A DNA stretch of 64,000 bases from Lysobacterales bacterium (GCA_017302135.1 JAFLDZ010000021.1:1-64000), one strand, 5' to 3'. Positions 1-9,093 are shown, numbered from the stretch's first letter. Translations and numbers: made by a program. The notes: generated by a model not told the origin, from the letters alone.

Positions 1-246
1 GCGTGCATGGCGTGGTCCTCAGGCTTCGATACCCCGAGGAAAAAACCGCGTCATGCACGCGCTGTTTTTGCAGACAATAAGCTTTATCTCATTGATCGGC
101 AAACAGAAAAAGTGGGGAGACCTTAGGCTCAAGCCCGCCATCCCGGAAGACCCAGAATCTCCCAATGAGCACCGCAAAATTCTCCATGGATTCGAACCAT
201 GGAAATCATCCTCCAAAAGCGGCGGGCTTGAGCCCGTCCTACGCGA

Positions 247-378
247 TCACCGGATCTCGGTGACCATCGTCGGCAATCCCCACGCGCCGCCGGTGAAGCC
301 TTTGCACAAGCCGGTGGAGGATGCGGCGGTCTGCACGAAGCCGGTGCCGTACCAGGTCCATTGATCGTTGCCCCAGCA
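247..378 (-). pseudogene. Fragment of a DUF1176 gene (C-terminal 43 residues)
   Basis: The minus-strand frame ending with a TGA at 247-249 encodes 43 residues that match the C-terminus of the intact DUF1176 protein at 9159-10223 in 38 of 43 positions (shared pieces include DQWTW, GTGFVQTAASSTGLCKG and VTEIR). Upstream of about 378 the similarity stops abruptly and the frame reads through repeat sequence. It has no start, signal peptide or body, so it is a relic of a duplicated or rearranged copy, not a gene. The intact copy lies about 9 kb away in the same orientation. Confidence 0.8.
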
Positions 379-806
379 ACGCGTAAGGCGTATTGAAATC
401 TCTCGTAGGGCGGGCCTTGACCCGCCTATTGAAATAAATCGGACGCTTCGTACCCGCAAGGCGGACGAACTTTCCGATGTTGCTGCATGCGAAGCGATTG
501 TTGGCCAATTGGCGGGTCAAGACCCGCCCTACGGATCTACGAAACGCCGCGACTCCGATGCAGATGCGTCATGCCGACCATCGCGCCGATGGACGTTCAA
601 CCGCGCCGTGTCGTGCGTCAGCGGTGCACCGAGGCGGCACCCTATCTAGAATTCGGTGGGTCGACATTAAAACCGAACGGAATTTCGTAGCGAGTAGGGT
701 GGAGTAAGCGCAACGCAACGCCCCCATTGCGACATCAGAGACATGAAGAACGCCTGACGACATCAGTCATCCGCAGACTTGGAAATTTGTTGAATTTCGT
801 CGATGC

Positions 807-910
807 GGTGGTGGGGTTCGCTGCGCTCACCGCCACCCTACCGGATGATTCCCGAATGGCGGGCTTGAGCCCGCCCTACTCGACGGATTGATCCTGTTTC
901 GCGGTGATGT
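807..910. repeat. About 100-bp dispersed repeat, copy 1
   Basis: This segment is nearly the same as 8410-8513. Each copy begins with a 'ggtggggttcgctgcgct' block and its partial inverted counterpart, passes through the palindrome 'gcgggcttgagcccgc', and ends in 'ggattgatcctgtttcgc'. A truncated copy abuts the end of the DUF1176 gene near 9129-9163. It lies between the gene fragment and the end of the adenine deaminase gene. It looks like a REP/BIME-like intergenic element of the kind common in this family. Confidence 0.7.
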
Positions 911-942
911 CGGTCACGCATGGGGTCCGCTTGCCCATCGGA

Positions 943-1977
943 TCAACGCACGCCGGCGTGATCGAGATAGGCGTCGAGTCGATCCAGATCATCACGCTTC
1001 TGCGCCGCGCTGGCGAAGCTTGCGATGAAGCTGTTGCGCGCCAGCGTCGCCGCGTGGCCGGCATCGAGCCCCAACGCGTCGAACGTGTCGACGAAGTTCT
1101 GGTTCAGGTAGCCGCCGAAATAGGCCGGATCGTCCGAATTCACCGTCGCCATCAGCCCTGCATCGAGCAACTGCCGCAAATTATGCTCGGCCAGCGTCTT
1201 GAACACGCACAGCTTGATATTGGAGAACGGACAGACGGTCAGCGGCACGCGCTGTTCGGCCAGCCGCTTGACCAGCGCGGGATCCTTCAAGGCCTGCACC
1301 CCGTGATCGATGCGCTCGGCCTTCAACACGTCCAGCGCACTCCAGATGTAAGCCGGCGGTCCTTCTTCGCCGGCGTGCGCGACCAACCGCAGGCCATCCT
1401 TGCGTGCCTGCGCGAATACCCGCGCGAACTTCTCCGGCGGATGACCCAGTTCGCTGGAATCCAGACCCACGCCGATGAACTTGCCGAGGTAGGGGCGCGC
1501 CTCCTCGAAGGTCGCGAGGGCGTCGTCTTCGGACAGATGACGCAGGAAGCACAGGATCAGTTCCGCACGCACGCCCAATTCCGACTGCGCCCGATCGCAG
1601 GCCCGGCGCAGGCCGTTGATCACCGTGCCCATCGACACCCCGCGCGCAGTGTGCGTCTGCGGGTCGAAGAACAGCTCGGCATGCAGGATGTTGTCCGCCT
1701 TGGCGCGCAGGAAATAGGCCCAGGCCATGTCGAAGAAATCCGCCTCGGTCAGCAGCACACTGGCGCCGGCGTAATAGATATCGAGAAAGCTCTGCAGATC
1801 GGTGAAGGCATACGCCGCGCGCAGCGACTCGACATCCGGATAGGCCAGGGCGACGTTGTTGCGTTCGGCCATGGCGAAGATCAGCTCCGGCTCCAGCGAA
1901 CCCTCGATATGGATATGCAGCTCCGCCTTCGGCAGGCCACGCAGGACATCGGGGAGTTGCTCGGCAGACACGGCCAT
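943..1977 (-). CDS. Adenine deaminase (adenosine deaminase superfamily)
   Basis: This cytoplasmic zinc hydrolase is predicted to convert adenine to hypoxanthine and ammonia. The 344-residue product has the superfamily metal ligands HIHIEG (H21, H23), the HAGEEGP block near residue 200, the CPFSN block and the C-terminal NSDDPAYFGGY motif. The overall wording (LPKAELH, DPQTHT, GLDSSE) resembles the short bacterial adenine deaminases such as PA0148 more than classical adenosine deaminase, so adenine is the favoured substrate. The ATG at 1977 is chosen because an AAGGA sits 7 bases upstream; an in-frame extension to 2091 has no family similarity. It is divergent from xdhA, which would oxidise its product. 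Confidence 0.85.
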   Translation of the reverse strand: MAVSAEQLPDVLRGLPKAELHIHIEGSLEPELIFAMAERNNVALAYPDVESLRAAYAFTDLQSFLDIYYAGASVLLTEADFFDMAWAYFLRAKADNILHAELFFDPQTHTARGVSMGTVINGLRRACDRAQSELGVRAELILCFLRHLSEDDALATFEEARPYLGKFIGVGLDSSELGHPPEKFARVFAQARKDGLRLVAHAGEEGPPAYIWSALDVLKAERIDHGVQALKDPALVKRLAEQRVPLTVCPFSNIKLCVFKTLAEHNLRQLLDAGLMATVNSDDPAYFGGYLNQNFVDTFDALGLDAGHAATLARNSFIASFASAAQKRDDLDRLDAYLDHAGVR

Positions 1978-2156
1978 ACGGCGTTCCTTTTTCTGGTGTC
2001 GGGAGTCTGCCCGAAGCGGGGGCGGACGCCTAGCAGGCGTTTGGAATTCAAACCCATTCCAGCGCGGCAGGGTGCGCGCGGACATGCCCACGGCCCCGAC
2101 TGGCCCTGCATTGGCGCGCCATGGAACCGACGCTTCCCAAGACGTACTATCCGGCG

Positions 2157-3530
2157 ATGAACACCCCCGACACCTTTCGCCTGAATGGCGTAACCCAATC
2201 GCTGACCGATAGCGATCCGCGAGAATCCCTGCTGCGCTGGCTCAAGCGGCATCGCCGCACCGGCACCAAGGAAGGCTGTGCGGACGGCGATTGCGGCGCC
2301 TGCACGGTGGCGTTGATCGAAGCCGATGGCGTCGGCGGGTCGCGTTATGTCGCGGTCAACAGCTGTCTTCTGCCGGTCGGTGTGTTGCCGGGGCGCGAAG
2401 TGCTGACGGTGGAGGCGCTGGCCGAGGGTGAGACCTTGCATCCGGTCCAGCAGGCGCTGGTCGACTGTGCCGGTTCGCAGTGCGGCTATTGCACGCCGGG
2501 GTTCGTGATGAGTCTGTTCGTCGGGCTGCACGAGGGCGCGCTGGACGATCATGCGATCGCCGGCAATCTCTGCCGTTGCACGGGATACGGGCCGATCCGT
2601 CAGGCGGCGCGCCAGCTGGCGAACGACGCGCCTGGCGATGCGCGCTTTGCCGCGCTGCGCGCGCAGGCCAGGCCGGACCTGCCGGCCGCGGAGATCGCCC
2701 GGTTTTTCAGCCCCGTCGACATCGGCGACGCGCTGGCGCTGAAAGCCGAATACCGGCAATCGGACTGGTTCGCCGGTGGGACCGATCTCGGCGTCGACTT
2801 GAGTCACGGCAAGCCGGTTGCGCCGGTCCTGATCGCACTGGACCGGATCAGCGAATTGCAGCAGCTGCGAATCGATGACGACCGCGTGTGGATCGGCGCA
2901 GCAGTGTCGTTGAGCCGTTTGCAGTCGGACCTGCAGGGCCTGTTCCCGGCCATCGACGACATGCTGCCGTGGTTTGCCGGCCGCCAGGTACGCAATCGCG
3001 CGACCGTTGGCGGCAACCTCGGCAGCGCGTCGCCGATCGGCGATCTGTTGCCGGTATTGCTCGCGCTGGATGCGGTGATTCACCTGCGCAGCCTGGACGG
3101 CGCGCGCGAGATCGCTGCGGCCGACTATTTCCTCGACTATCGCAAGACCGCGCGTCGCGCCGACGAGCTCATCGTCGGGATCGCCGTGCCGCGTCGCGCT
3201 GACCTGCGTTCCGGCAGCGCCAAGGTGGCCAAGCGGCAGACCGATGACATCAGCATCGTGGCGGCGGCGTTCGCGCTTGGGTTCGACGACCGGCAACGGG
3301 TCAGCCATGTACGCTTGGCCTATGGCGGTGTTGCCGCCATTCCCCTGCGGGCGCGGAAGACCGAAGCGCTGCTGATCGGGCGACTGCTTGACCGGGAAAC
3401 GCTCGCCGCAGCTGCGGCGCAATTGCGCATGGAGTTCGAGCCTCTCAGCGATCATCGCGCCGGCAGCGAATACCGCCGAGCGCTCAGCGCCAATCTGTTC
3501 CTGCGCTTTGTCGCGGAGCTGCAACCATGA
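2157..3530 (+). CDS. xdhA: Xanthine dehydrogenase small subunit (2Fe-2S and FAD)
   Basis: XdhA carries the electron-transfer domains of xanthine dehydrogenase, which oxidises hypoxanthine to xanthine and urate in the cytoplasm. The N-terminal half has both iron-sulfur clusters' cysteines, in CADGDCGACTVAL (plant-ferredoxin-type site) and in CGYCTPG plus GNLCRCTGY. The second half is an FAD-binding domain with WFAGGTDLG and TVGGNLGSASPIGD, ending in a CO-dehydrogenase flavoprotein C-terminal domain. The length of 457 residues is normal. The start at 2157 is set by similarity; an ATG at 2121 is possible and neither has a clear ribosome site. It overlaps xdhB by four bases. Confidence 0.93.
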   Translation: MNTPDTFRLNGVTQSLTDSDPRESLLRWLKRHRRTGTKEGCADGDCGACTVALIEADGVGGSRYVAVNSCLLPVGVLPGREVLTVEALAEGETLHPVQQALVDCAGSQCGYCTPGFVMSLFVGLHEGALDDHAIAGNLCRCTGYGPIRQAARQLANDAPGDARFAALRAQARPDLPAAEIARFFSPVDIGDALALKAEYRQSDWFAGGTDLGVDLSHGKPVAPVLIALDRISELQQLRIDDDRVWIGAAVSLSRLQSDLQGLFPAIDDMLPWFAGRQVRNRATVGGNLGSASPIGDLLPVLLALDAVIHLRSLDGAREIAAADYFLDYRKTARRADELIVGIAVPRRADLRSGSAKVAKRQTDDISIVAAAFALGFDDRQRVSHVRLAYGGVAAIPLRARKTEALLIGRLLDRETLAAAAAQLRMEFEPLSDHRAGSEYRRALSANLFLRFVAELQP

Positions 3531-5851
3531 GCGCGTCGTCGGCATCGCTGCGTCACGAGAGCGCCGTCGGCCACGTCACCGGCCGGGCGATCTATACCGA
3601 TGAGCAGCGCCCACCCAGCGGCATGCTCAGCGTGTATCCCGTGCAAGCGCCGCACGCGCACGCGCGGATTCTCGCCATCGATACCGCTGCCGCGCTGGCC
3701 CTGCCCGGCGTCCACGCGGTGCTGACCGCAAGCGACGTGCCCGGCGAGAACGACACCGGCCCGATCTTCCACGACGAACCGCTGATTCCGCCCGACACCG
3801 TGTTGTTCTACGGCCAGGCGGTGGCCTGGGTGGTGGCCGATGACGAGGCCTTGGCGCGAGCCGCAGCAAAACAGGTCTCGGTGATTTACGAAGCGCTGCC
3901 GGCACTGCTCAGCATCGAGCAGGCGATGGCTGCGCAGGCCTTTCATTTGCCGCCGGCAAAAGTGGCTCGCGGCGACGCGAGCGCGGCGATGGCACGCGCG
4001 CCATTGCGGCTGTCCGGCGAGCTGCAGATCGGTGGTCAGGACCATTTCTATCTGGAGACCCAGGCCAGTTGGGTCGAGATCGACAGCGAAGGCACGGTGC
4101 AGGTCGCCTCCTCGACGCAGCATCCGACCGAAACCCAGATCATCGTCGCCCGCGTGCTTGGGCTGCCGGCGCATCGGGTGGTCTGCCGCAGCCTGCGCAT
4201 GGGGGGCGGCTTCGGCGGCAAGGAGACCCAGGCCAATCCCTATGCCGCAATCGCGGCGTTGGCCGCTTACAAGACCGGTCGCCCGGTGCGGATCAAGCTG
4301 AGCCGTGGCCTCGATATGCAGATGACCGGCAAACGGCATCCGTTCCTCGGTCGCTATGAGGTTGGCTTCGATGCGCGCGGCGAACTGCTGGCGCTGAAGG
4401 TCGAGCTGATCGCCGACGGCGGCTGGAGCTGCGACCTGTCGCCACCGGTGCTGATGCGCGCGATGGTCCATGTCGACAACGCCTACTTCGTGCCGGACAT
4501 CGAGATCAGCGGCCTGATCGCGCGCACCCATCTGGCCTCCAACACCGCCTTTCGCGGCTTTGGTGGCCCGCAGGGCATGCTGGTCGGCGAAGAAGTGCTG
4601 GCGCGTGTGGCACGACATCTCGGGCTGCCTGCACATGAAGTCCGCGAACGCAATTTCTATCGTCCAGCCACCGACGGGAATGGCGATCGCAACCAGACTC
4701 ACTATGGGCAACCGGTGGTCGACAACCACCTGCCGGCGCTGTGGCAACAGCTGCTGCGCGAAAGCGAGTTCGTGGCCCGCCGCGAAGCGGTCGCCGCATT
4801 CAACGCCTGCAGCGCCCAGCGCAAGCGCGGTATCGCCATCACGCCGGTGAAGTTCGGCATTTCGTTCAACAAGACCGAATACAACCAGGCCGGCGCGCTG
4901 GTGCACATTTACAGCGACGGCAGCGTGCAGCTCAATCACGGCGGCACCGAGATGGGCCAGGGCTTGCACACCAAGATGCTGGCGGTGGCCAGTCGCGTGC
5001 TGGGCATCGACATGGCGCGCATCCGGATCATGCCGACCAGCACCGACAAGGTGCCGAACACATCTGCGACCGCCGCCAGCAGCGGCGCCGATCTCAATGG
5101 TCAGGCGGTGAAGGCCGCCTGCGAGACCCTGCTCGCACGCTTGCGCCCAGTCGCCGCCGAGTTGCTCGGGGTGACACCCGAACAGGTGCGTTTCGCCGAC
5201 GATGCGGTGTTTGCCGATGACGGCAGCGGCGAGCGCTTGCGTTTCGAGGCCGTGGTCGGCGCTGCTTATCGCGCGCGGATCAGCCTGTCCTCGACCGGTT
5301 TCTACCGCACGCCGGGCCTGAGCTGGAACCCGCAGACCGGCCAGGGCCATCCGTTCTATTACTTCGCGTTCGGGGCGGCCGTCAGTGAGGTCGAAGTCTG
5401 CGGATACACCGGCGTGCACACGCTGCGCCGGGTCGATCTTCTGCACGATGCCGGCGACTCGCTGGCCGTCGCGATCGATCGCGGCCAGATCGAGGGCGGC
5501 TTCGTCCAGGGGCTGGGCTGGCTGACCTGCGAGGAGCTGCGCTGGAACGACGCCGGCAAACTGCTCACCGACGCGCCCAGCACCTACAAGATACCAACCG
5601 TGTGCGAAGTACCGGAAGACTTCCGGTTGACGCTGTTCCGCCGCAGCGAGCCGCCGACCACACAGGTGATCTTCGGCAGCAAGGCGGTCGGCGAACCGCC
5701 TTTCATGTTGGCGATGAGCGTGCGCGAGGCCCTGCGCGAAGCGGTCGCCGCGTTCGGCGGCGATGCCCGCGAAGTCAGCCTCGGCGCGCCGGCCACGCCA
5801 GAAGCGATCCTCGCCGCCATCGAGCGCGTCCGCGAAGGCGTCGGCCTTTGA
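3527..5851 (+). CDS. xdhB: Xanthine dehydrogenase molybdopterin-binding subunit
   Basis: This is the catalytic molybdenum subunit of xanthine dehydrogenase, 774 residues and full length. Recognisable cofactor and active-site segments in order are GQDHFYLE, GGGFGGKE, the arginine-bearing TAFRGFGGPQGM, EMGQGLHTKM, SSGADLNGQAV and the C-terminal KAVGEPPFML, which holds the catalytic glutamate. The ATG overlaps the xdhA stop as ATGA, so the two are probably translationally coupled. Together with xdhC downstream and the divergent adenine deaminase it makes a purine-salvage or purine-degradation unit. Confidence 0.95.
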   Translation: MSASSASLRHESAVGHVTGRAIYTDEQRPPSGMLSVYPVQAPHAHARILAIDTAAALALPGVHAVLTASDVPGENDTGPIFHDEPLIPPDTVLFYGQAVAWVVADDEALARAAAKQVSVIYEALPALLSIEQAMAAQAFHLPPAKVARGDASAAMARAPLRLSGELQIGGQDHFYLETQASWVEIDSEGTVQVASSTQHPTETQIIVARVLGLPAHRVVCRSLRMGGGFGGKETQANPYAAIAALAAYKTGRPVRIKLSRGLDMQMTGKRHPFLGRYEVGFDARGELLALKVELIADGGWSCDLSPPVLMRAMVHVDNAYFVPDIEISGLIARTHLASNTAFRGFGGPQGMLVGEEVLARVARHLGLPAHEVRERNFYRPATDGNGDRNQTHYGQPVVDNHLPALWQQLLRESEFVARREAVAAFNACSAQRKRGIAITPVKFGISFNKTEYNQAGALVHIYSDGSVQLNHGGTEMGQGLHTKMLAVASRVLGIDMARIRIMPTSTDKVPNTSATAASSGADLNGQAVKAACETLLARLRPVAAELLGVTPEQVRFADDAVFADDGSGERLRFEAVVGAAYRARISLSSTGFYRTPGLSWNPQTGQGHPFYYFAFGAAVSEVEVCGYTGVHTLRRVDLLHDAGDSLAVAIDRGQIEGGFVQGLGWLTCEELRWNDAGKLLTDAPSTYKIPTVCEVPEDFRLTLFRRSEPPTTQVIFGSKAVGEPPFMLAMSVREALREAVAAFGGDAREVSLGAPATPEAILAAIERVREGVGL

Positions 5852-6714
5852 ACGAACGCCTGTTTGCGCGCCTGCACGCCTGGCTGGCGACGGGCCCGGT
5901 GGTGTTGGCCAGCGTGCTGGACACCCGCGGGGCGACGCCGCGCAAAGGCGGCAGCCGGATGTTGATCGGCGCTGGCGACACGTTCGGCAGCATCGGTGGC
6001 GGCATGGCCGAAGCGCGCGTCGTTGCGACCGCCAACACGTTGCTGCAAGACGAGGAGCGCAGCACGGAAGTCGAGATCGACCTGACCGGGCGACAAGGCG
6101 CGGTCGGCATCTGTGGCGGGCGAATGGGAATCGGCCTGCGCCGCTGGCATGGCGCGGATGAGCGCCTGCGTGCCGCATTCATCGCCGAGACGCTGGCTGC
6201 AGGGAACAGCCTGACGCTGGAATGCGACGATCTCGGCGGCGGTGAGCCACAGCCGATCCAGCCGGACCCTCGCCTGCTGATCATCGGTGCCGGTCACTGC
6301 GGGCTTGCACTGCACGACTTTGCCGACCAGCTCGATTTCGATCTGTGGGCGTATGACCAGCGCAGCGATGAACTTGCGAAATTCAGCCATGCAACCCGCT
6401 TGTCCGGTCCCATCGATTCGCTGTCCAGCGCGCTGGACACGCGGCGCGAATTGTTCGCCGTACTTTTGAATCGCGATTTCCAGTGCGACATCGCCGCGCT
6501 GCGCGTGCTGTGCCATCGGCCACCGGGCTTCATCGGCATGATGGGCAGCAGCAGGCGGATCGGTGAAGTGCGTGCCGCATTGCCCGAATACGCAACGGCA
6601 TTGGCCAATCTGCGCGCGCCGATTGGCATCGACATCGACGCTCAGACGCCGCATGAGATCGCGATCAGCATCCTCGCAGAGTTGATTCAGCGGCGGCGGC
6701 TGTTGGGTCATTGA
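5848..6714 (+). CDS. xdhC: Xanthine dehydrogenase accessory protein XdhC
   Basis: XdhC binds molybdenum cofactor and delivers the sulfurated form to XdhB. The 288-residue product has the two expected parts: an N-terminal XdhC/CoxI domain (LASVLDTRGATPRKGGSRM, SIGGGMAEA) and a C-terminal Rossmann-like XdhC domain with LLIIGAGHCGLAL and the late FIGMMGSSRR segment. The only start giving a normal N-terminus is a TTG at 5848 that overlaps the xdhB stop (TTGA), a weak start that fits an accessory factor needed in small amounts. The order xdhABC is the usual one. Confidence 0.9.
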   Translation: MNERLFARLHAWLATGPVVLASVLDTRGATPRKGGSRMLIGAGDTFGSIGGGMAEARVVATANTLLQDEERSTEVEIDLTGRQGAVGICGGRMGIGLRRWHGADERLRAAFIAETLAAGNSLTLECDDLGGGEPQPIQPDPRLLIIGAGHCGLALHDFADQLDFDLWAYDQRSDELAKFSHATRLSGPIDSLSSALDTRRELFAVLLNRDFQCDIAALRVLCHRPPGFIGMMGSSRRIGEVRAALPEYATALANLRAPIGIDIDAQTPHEIAISILAELIQRRRLLGH

Positions 6715-6776
6715 GTCAGGCCAGGGACCATTCGGCGATGGGACACGGTGGTCATGGAACAGGATATCCCCGGCTC

Positions 6777-6803
6777 CCTTCTCCCCGCACAGCGGGGAGA
6801 AGG
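6777..6803. repeat. REP-like hairpin, possible xdhC terminator
   Basis: Twelve bases pair perfectly across a three-base loop (CCTTCTCCCCGC, loop aca). The same sequence, with one extra G, occurs at 8271-8298, so it belongs to a dispersed intergenic hairpin family. It lies 63 bases after xdhC and may help to end transcription, but no T-run follows, so it is not a classical intrinsic terminator. Confidence 0.6.
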
Positions 6804-6982
6804 TGTACTCCTGTGCAATTGTGTTGATGCGCCTTGGTCGGGTTCGAGTGACACCGGGACACCCCTAAATCGGATTTCCCCGAGAGCCTCGTCAAGAGTT
6901 GACCGAACAAACCCCATGCAGATTCGAATTACAAGCTTCAGTGCCAAGTTCGTAGCATTGGAATTTGCAGGGCCAGCAGCTT

Positions 6983-7588
6983 TTACCCCTGCTTGTCAGG
7001 CACTTTCCCTGCGACATAGCCAGCATGGCTGATGCCGATAAGCCCGACGATTTCCTCAGGCAAGGTGGCGATTCCCTGGATCTTGACAGAAAGCGCAACG
7101 TACGCGACGAGGGCGACGATCGTGAAGATGAAGTTCTGGTACTTGGTGATGCTGATGGTAACGTCGGCTCTTTCGCCCTCTTCTTCCAGCCAAATCTGCG
7201 AGAACTTTGGTGAAATGGTTCTTGTAGTTCCATCGGCAAGGGTGAACGTACCGCTTCGAGCGACATTGGCCGGAGCGCCGGGAGCGTCCTTCGCTGCCTT
7301 GACTCCGGTGGCGAGAACCGCTGACCCTGCACTGATGCCCATAAGCCCGAGTAGTTCTCTGGGCAACGAGACCTTGCTGGCATCGAGACCAGAGTCAACG
7401 AACGCTGCGATCAGAGAAGAGAGAATGATCAGTGTCCATGTCACCACTTGAAAGTGGGTAAGACTGAAACGGCCACGGCTGTCGATCAGGATCCCAAGAA
7501 CGTTGTTTGTTGCCTGGCGGCCGATCCAGCCAGCGAAGACCATGAGCAGAGCGAGCGCAACCAGCCATGTGATGTTGAAGGAAGTCAT
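6983..7588 (-). CDS. Small multi-pass membrane protein of unknown function
   Basis: The 201-residue product starts at an ATG at 7588 with a strong GGGAGG six bases upstream. Hydrophobic segments lie at about residues 6-22, 42-61, 74-94 and 150-170, with a polar, acidic central part (about 110-145) that probably lies outside the membrane. The N- and C-terminal halves share similar wording (LPRELLGLMGIS near residue 80 and LPEEIVGLIGIS near residue 180), so the protein seems to contain an internal duplication. I do not recognise the family. It stands alone between xdhC and a repeat-rich gap. Confidence 0.7.
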   Translation of the reverse strand: MTSFNITWLVALALLMVFAGWIGRQATNNVLGILIDSRGRFSLTHFQVVTWTLIILSSLIAAFVDSGLDASKVSLPRELLGLMGISAGSAVLATGVKAAKDAPGAPANVARSGTFTLADGTTRTISPKFSQIWLEEEGERADVTISITKYQNFIFTIVALVAYVALSVKIQGIATLPEEIVGLIGISHAGYVAGKVPDKQG

Positions 7589-8270
7589 TCCGTGCCTCCC
7601 GGCGTTGTTGTATTTGAAGGGGTGTCGAAACATGAACAAATCGGCTTCGCGCTTATCCCCGCATGTGATGACGCGACACCCAGCTTTGCGATAGTCCCGT
7701 ATCGGGGCGTAACGCCTAGATTTTTGCAAGCATGGACAGCCGCCAAATTGATTCTATTGCGACTGCAACGGAGCTATCGAAGCGCGAAAAGTTGCCCCGG
7801 ACAGCTTCACGGATTGCCCAAATTCGCGGCCTGATTCGGATCTGGGCGGCATCCCTTGCGGGTGTGCAGGCCGTGCTGCCCGGGCAAGGACGGAATGCGC
7901 CAAGGCATGGCCGATGCAAGCCAGGGGAGTCCGGTTCAATGCTCATATTCACCACTCCAGACCAGAGATGGTTTCACCGCTTGTTGCATGGTCACACACG
8001 ACTGACCGAACTTCGTTTTTTCTCTTCGCTCACATCAGCATCATTTCCATATCACCGTCGCCACGTCTCACCGGCGCAGAAAAACAATGGGGCCAGGTTG
8101 ATTTAACCCCGCACCCAACACCACACCAAAGCAAACGGTGCTCCAAGGCAGCACCTTATGGAATGGACAATGCGGTGTACGTCCGGTCGAGGGTGGAGTT
8201 GTCGGCAACGGTCGATCGCAGCGTTTTCTGCGCATCGAGAGGAGCGCTCCTCATCCGGCGCTCCGCGCCA

Positions 8271-8298
8271 CCTTCTCCCCGCTGTGCGGGGGAGAAGG
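8271..8298. repeat. REP-like hairpin, second copy
   Basis: The left arm CCTTCTCCCCGC and its complement with one extra G are separated by tgt. It is the same family as the hairpin at 6777-6803. No gene adjoins it. Confidence 0.6.
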
Positions 8299-8409
8299 GA
8301 GACATCGAGGCCCGGCCGCGAGCGGACCGTAAGGCAGATACCTGCGGCGCATGACGACTTCGGCTTATGCGCTCTACGCGGCTGACGTCAGTCTTGGCGG
8401 CAACGGTGT

Positions 8410-8513
8410 GATGGTGGGGTTCGCTGCGCTGACCACCATCCTACCTGATGATTCCCGGGCGGCGGGCTTGAGCCCGCCCTACTCGACGGATTGATCCTGT
8501 TTCGCTGCGATGT
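8410..8513. repeat. About 100-bp dispersed repeat, copy 2
   Basis: Near-identical to 807-910 over its whole length, including the central palindrome. It lies about 70 bases beyond the stop of the brnA-like gene. Each long copy therefore lies just beyond the 3' end of a minus-strand gene or gene group (adenine deaminase, brnTA). Confidence 0.7.
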
Positions 8514-8582
8514 GGCTGTGTGCGAATCGTATCGCGCTTGAGAAATAACACTGGGTGGCTTGAACGAATTGTCAGCGCCCAC

Positions 8583-8792
8583 CTATTTCCACGAAAGATC
8601 AAGCTGCTTTTGAGTTGCGGCGCAATCCCGCAAGTAAAGATTGATCAGGCTCTGGTATGGAATCCCGACCTTTTCCGAGATCGATTTGAAGTAGTCGATC
8701 GCATCTTCGTCCAAGCGGATAGTGATCTGCTTTTTGAGTTGAGACGCGTATGGATTCTTCTTTGCTTTGGAAAAATCGTATTCTTTGCGCAT
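8583..8792 (-). CDS. brnA: BrnA-family antitoxin
   Basis: A 69-residue ribbon-helix-helix antitoxin that neutralises BrnT and represses its own operon. The product begins with a charged, flexible segment (MRKEYDFSKAKKNPY) and continues into QITIRLDEDAIDYFK and GIPYQSLINLYLRDCA, which read as the beta strand and two helices of an RHH dimer. The ATG at 8792 follows brnT by 11 bases. Toxin first and antitoxin second is the normal brn order. An in-frame extension to 8888 overlaps brnT and is not used. Confidence 0.85.
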   Translation of the reverse strand: MRKEYDFSKAKKNPYASQLKKQITIRLDEDAIDYFKSISEKVGIPYQSLINLYLRDCAATQKQLDLSWK

Positions 8793-8803
8793 GGGACTAC
8801 CTG

Positions 8804-9082
8804 TCAGTATTGCTGAGACTCGATGGCCGTGGCCTTTCTGGCCGAGATGATCCGGATCGTGTTGCTCTTGGTGCGACAACAATGACAAACGACGCGTAAT
8901 TTGAGCTTTGTGCTTAGCCCGAGAAGAACGAACCGATCTTCGTCATTGGAATGAGCTGGATCAGCGATGAGCTTGGCCCGCTCGTCGGAAAATGCGGACT
9001 TTGCCTCATCGAAGCCGATGCCGTGCTTCTTGCTGTTTGCAGCAGCCTTTGCTGGATCCCACTCGAAGCGGAGTTCGGTCAT
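8804..9082 (-). CDS. brnT: BrnT-family ribonuclease toxin
   Basis: BrnT is a small RelE-fold ribonuclease that blocks translation under stress until bound by BrnA. The 92-residue product has the family hallmarks: FEWDPAKAAANSKKHGIGFDEA at the N-terminus, the DPAHSNDEDRFVLLG middle, and the C-terminal RIISARKAT with a final tyrosine. It is complete, so the pair is probably functional. A perfect palindrome lies 12-26 bases upstream of the start (see 9094-9108), as expected for an autoregulated operon. The pair sits among repeats and has lower GC than its neighbours, which suggests acquisition. Confidence 0.88.
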   Translation of the reverse strand: MTELRFEWDPAKAAANSKKHGIGFDEAKSAFSDERAKLIADPAHSNDEDRFVLLGLSTKLKLRVVCHCCRTKSNTIRIISARKATAIESQQY

Positions 9083-9093
9083 TTACCGGTGCT

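Larger units (their letters stand above)
1..942. other. Repeat-rich intergenic region
   Basis: No intact gene is supported here. The stretch carries several copies of short GC-rich palindromes (around 221-240, 405-430, 510-531 and 850-880) that read as variants of the same inverted repeat, the gene fragment at 247-378, and one copy of a roughly 100-bp dispersed repeat at 807-910. The open frames in it are short, overlap on both strands and have no family resemblance apart from the fragment. Adenine deaminase ends at 943 just beyond. Confidence 0.6.
7589..8582. other. Gene-poor, repeat-bearing gap
   Basis: About 1 kb without a convincing gene. Short frames occur on both strands but lack ribosome sites and family resemblance. 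It contains a REP-like hairpin (8271-8298), a block at 8351-8381 that matches the tandem repeat units near 42560 and 42945 (…acttcggcttatgcgc…), and copy 2 of the 100-bp repeat (8410-8513). It is probably a scar of past insertions ahead of the toxin-antitoxin pair. Confidence 0.5.

Noticed and set aside
904..2160. 418-residue plus-strand open frame
   Set aside because: Antisense to adenine deaminase, no recognisable motif.
3452..6178. 908-residue minus-strand open frame
   Set aside because: Antisense shadow of xdhB/xdhC in high-GC DNA; arginine- and alanine-rich, no domain.
6777..6803. Intrinsic terminator for xdhC
   Set aside because: The stem is strong but no T-run follows, and the same hairpin recurs away from gene ends, so it is listed as a REP-like repeat.
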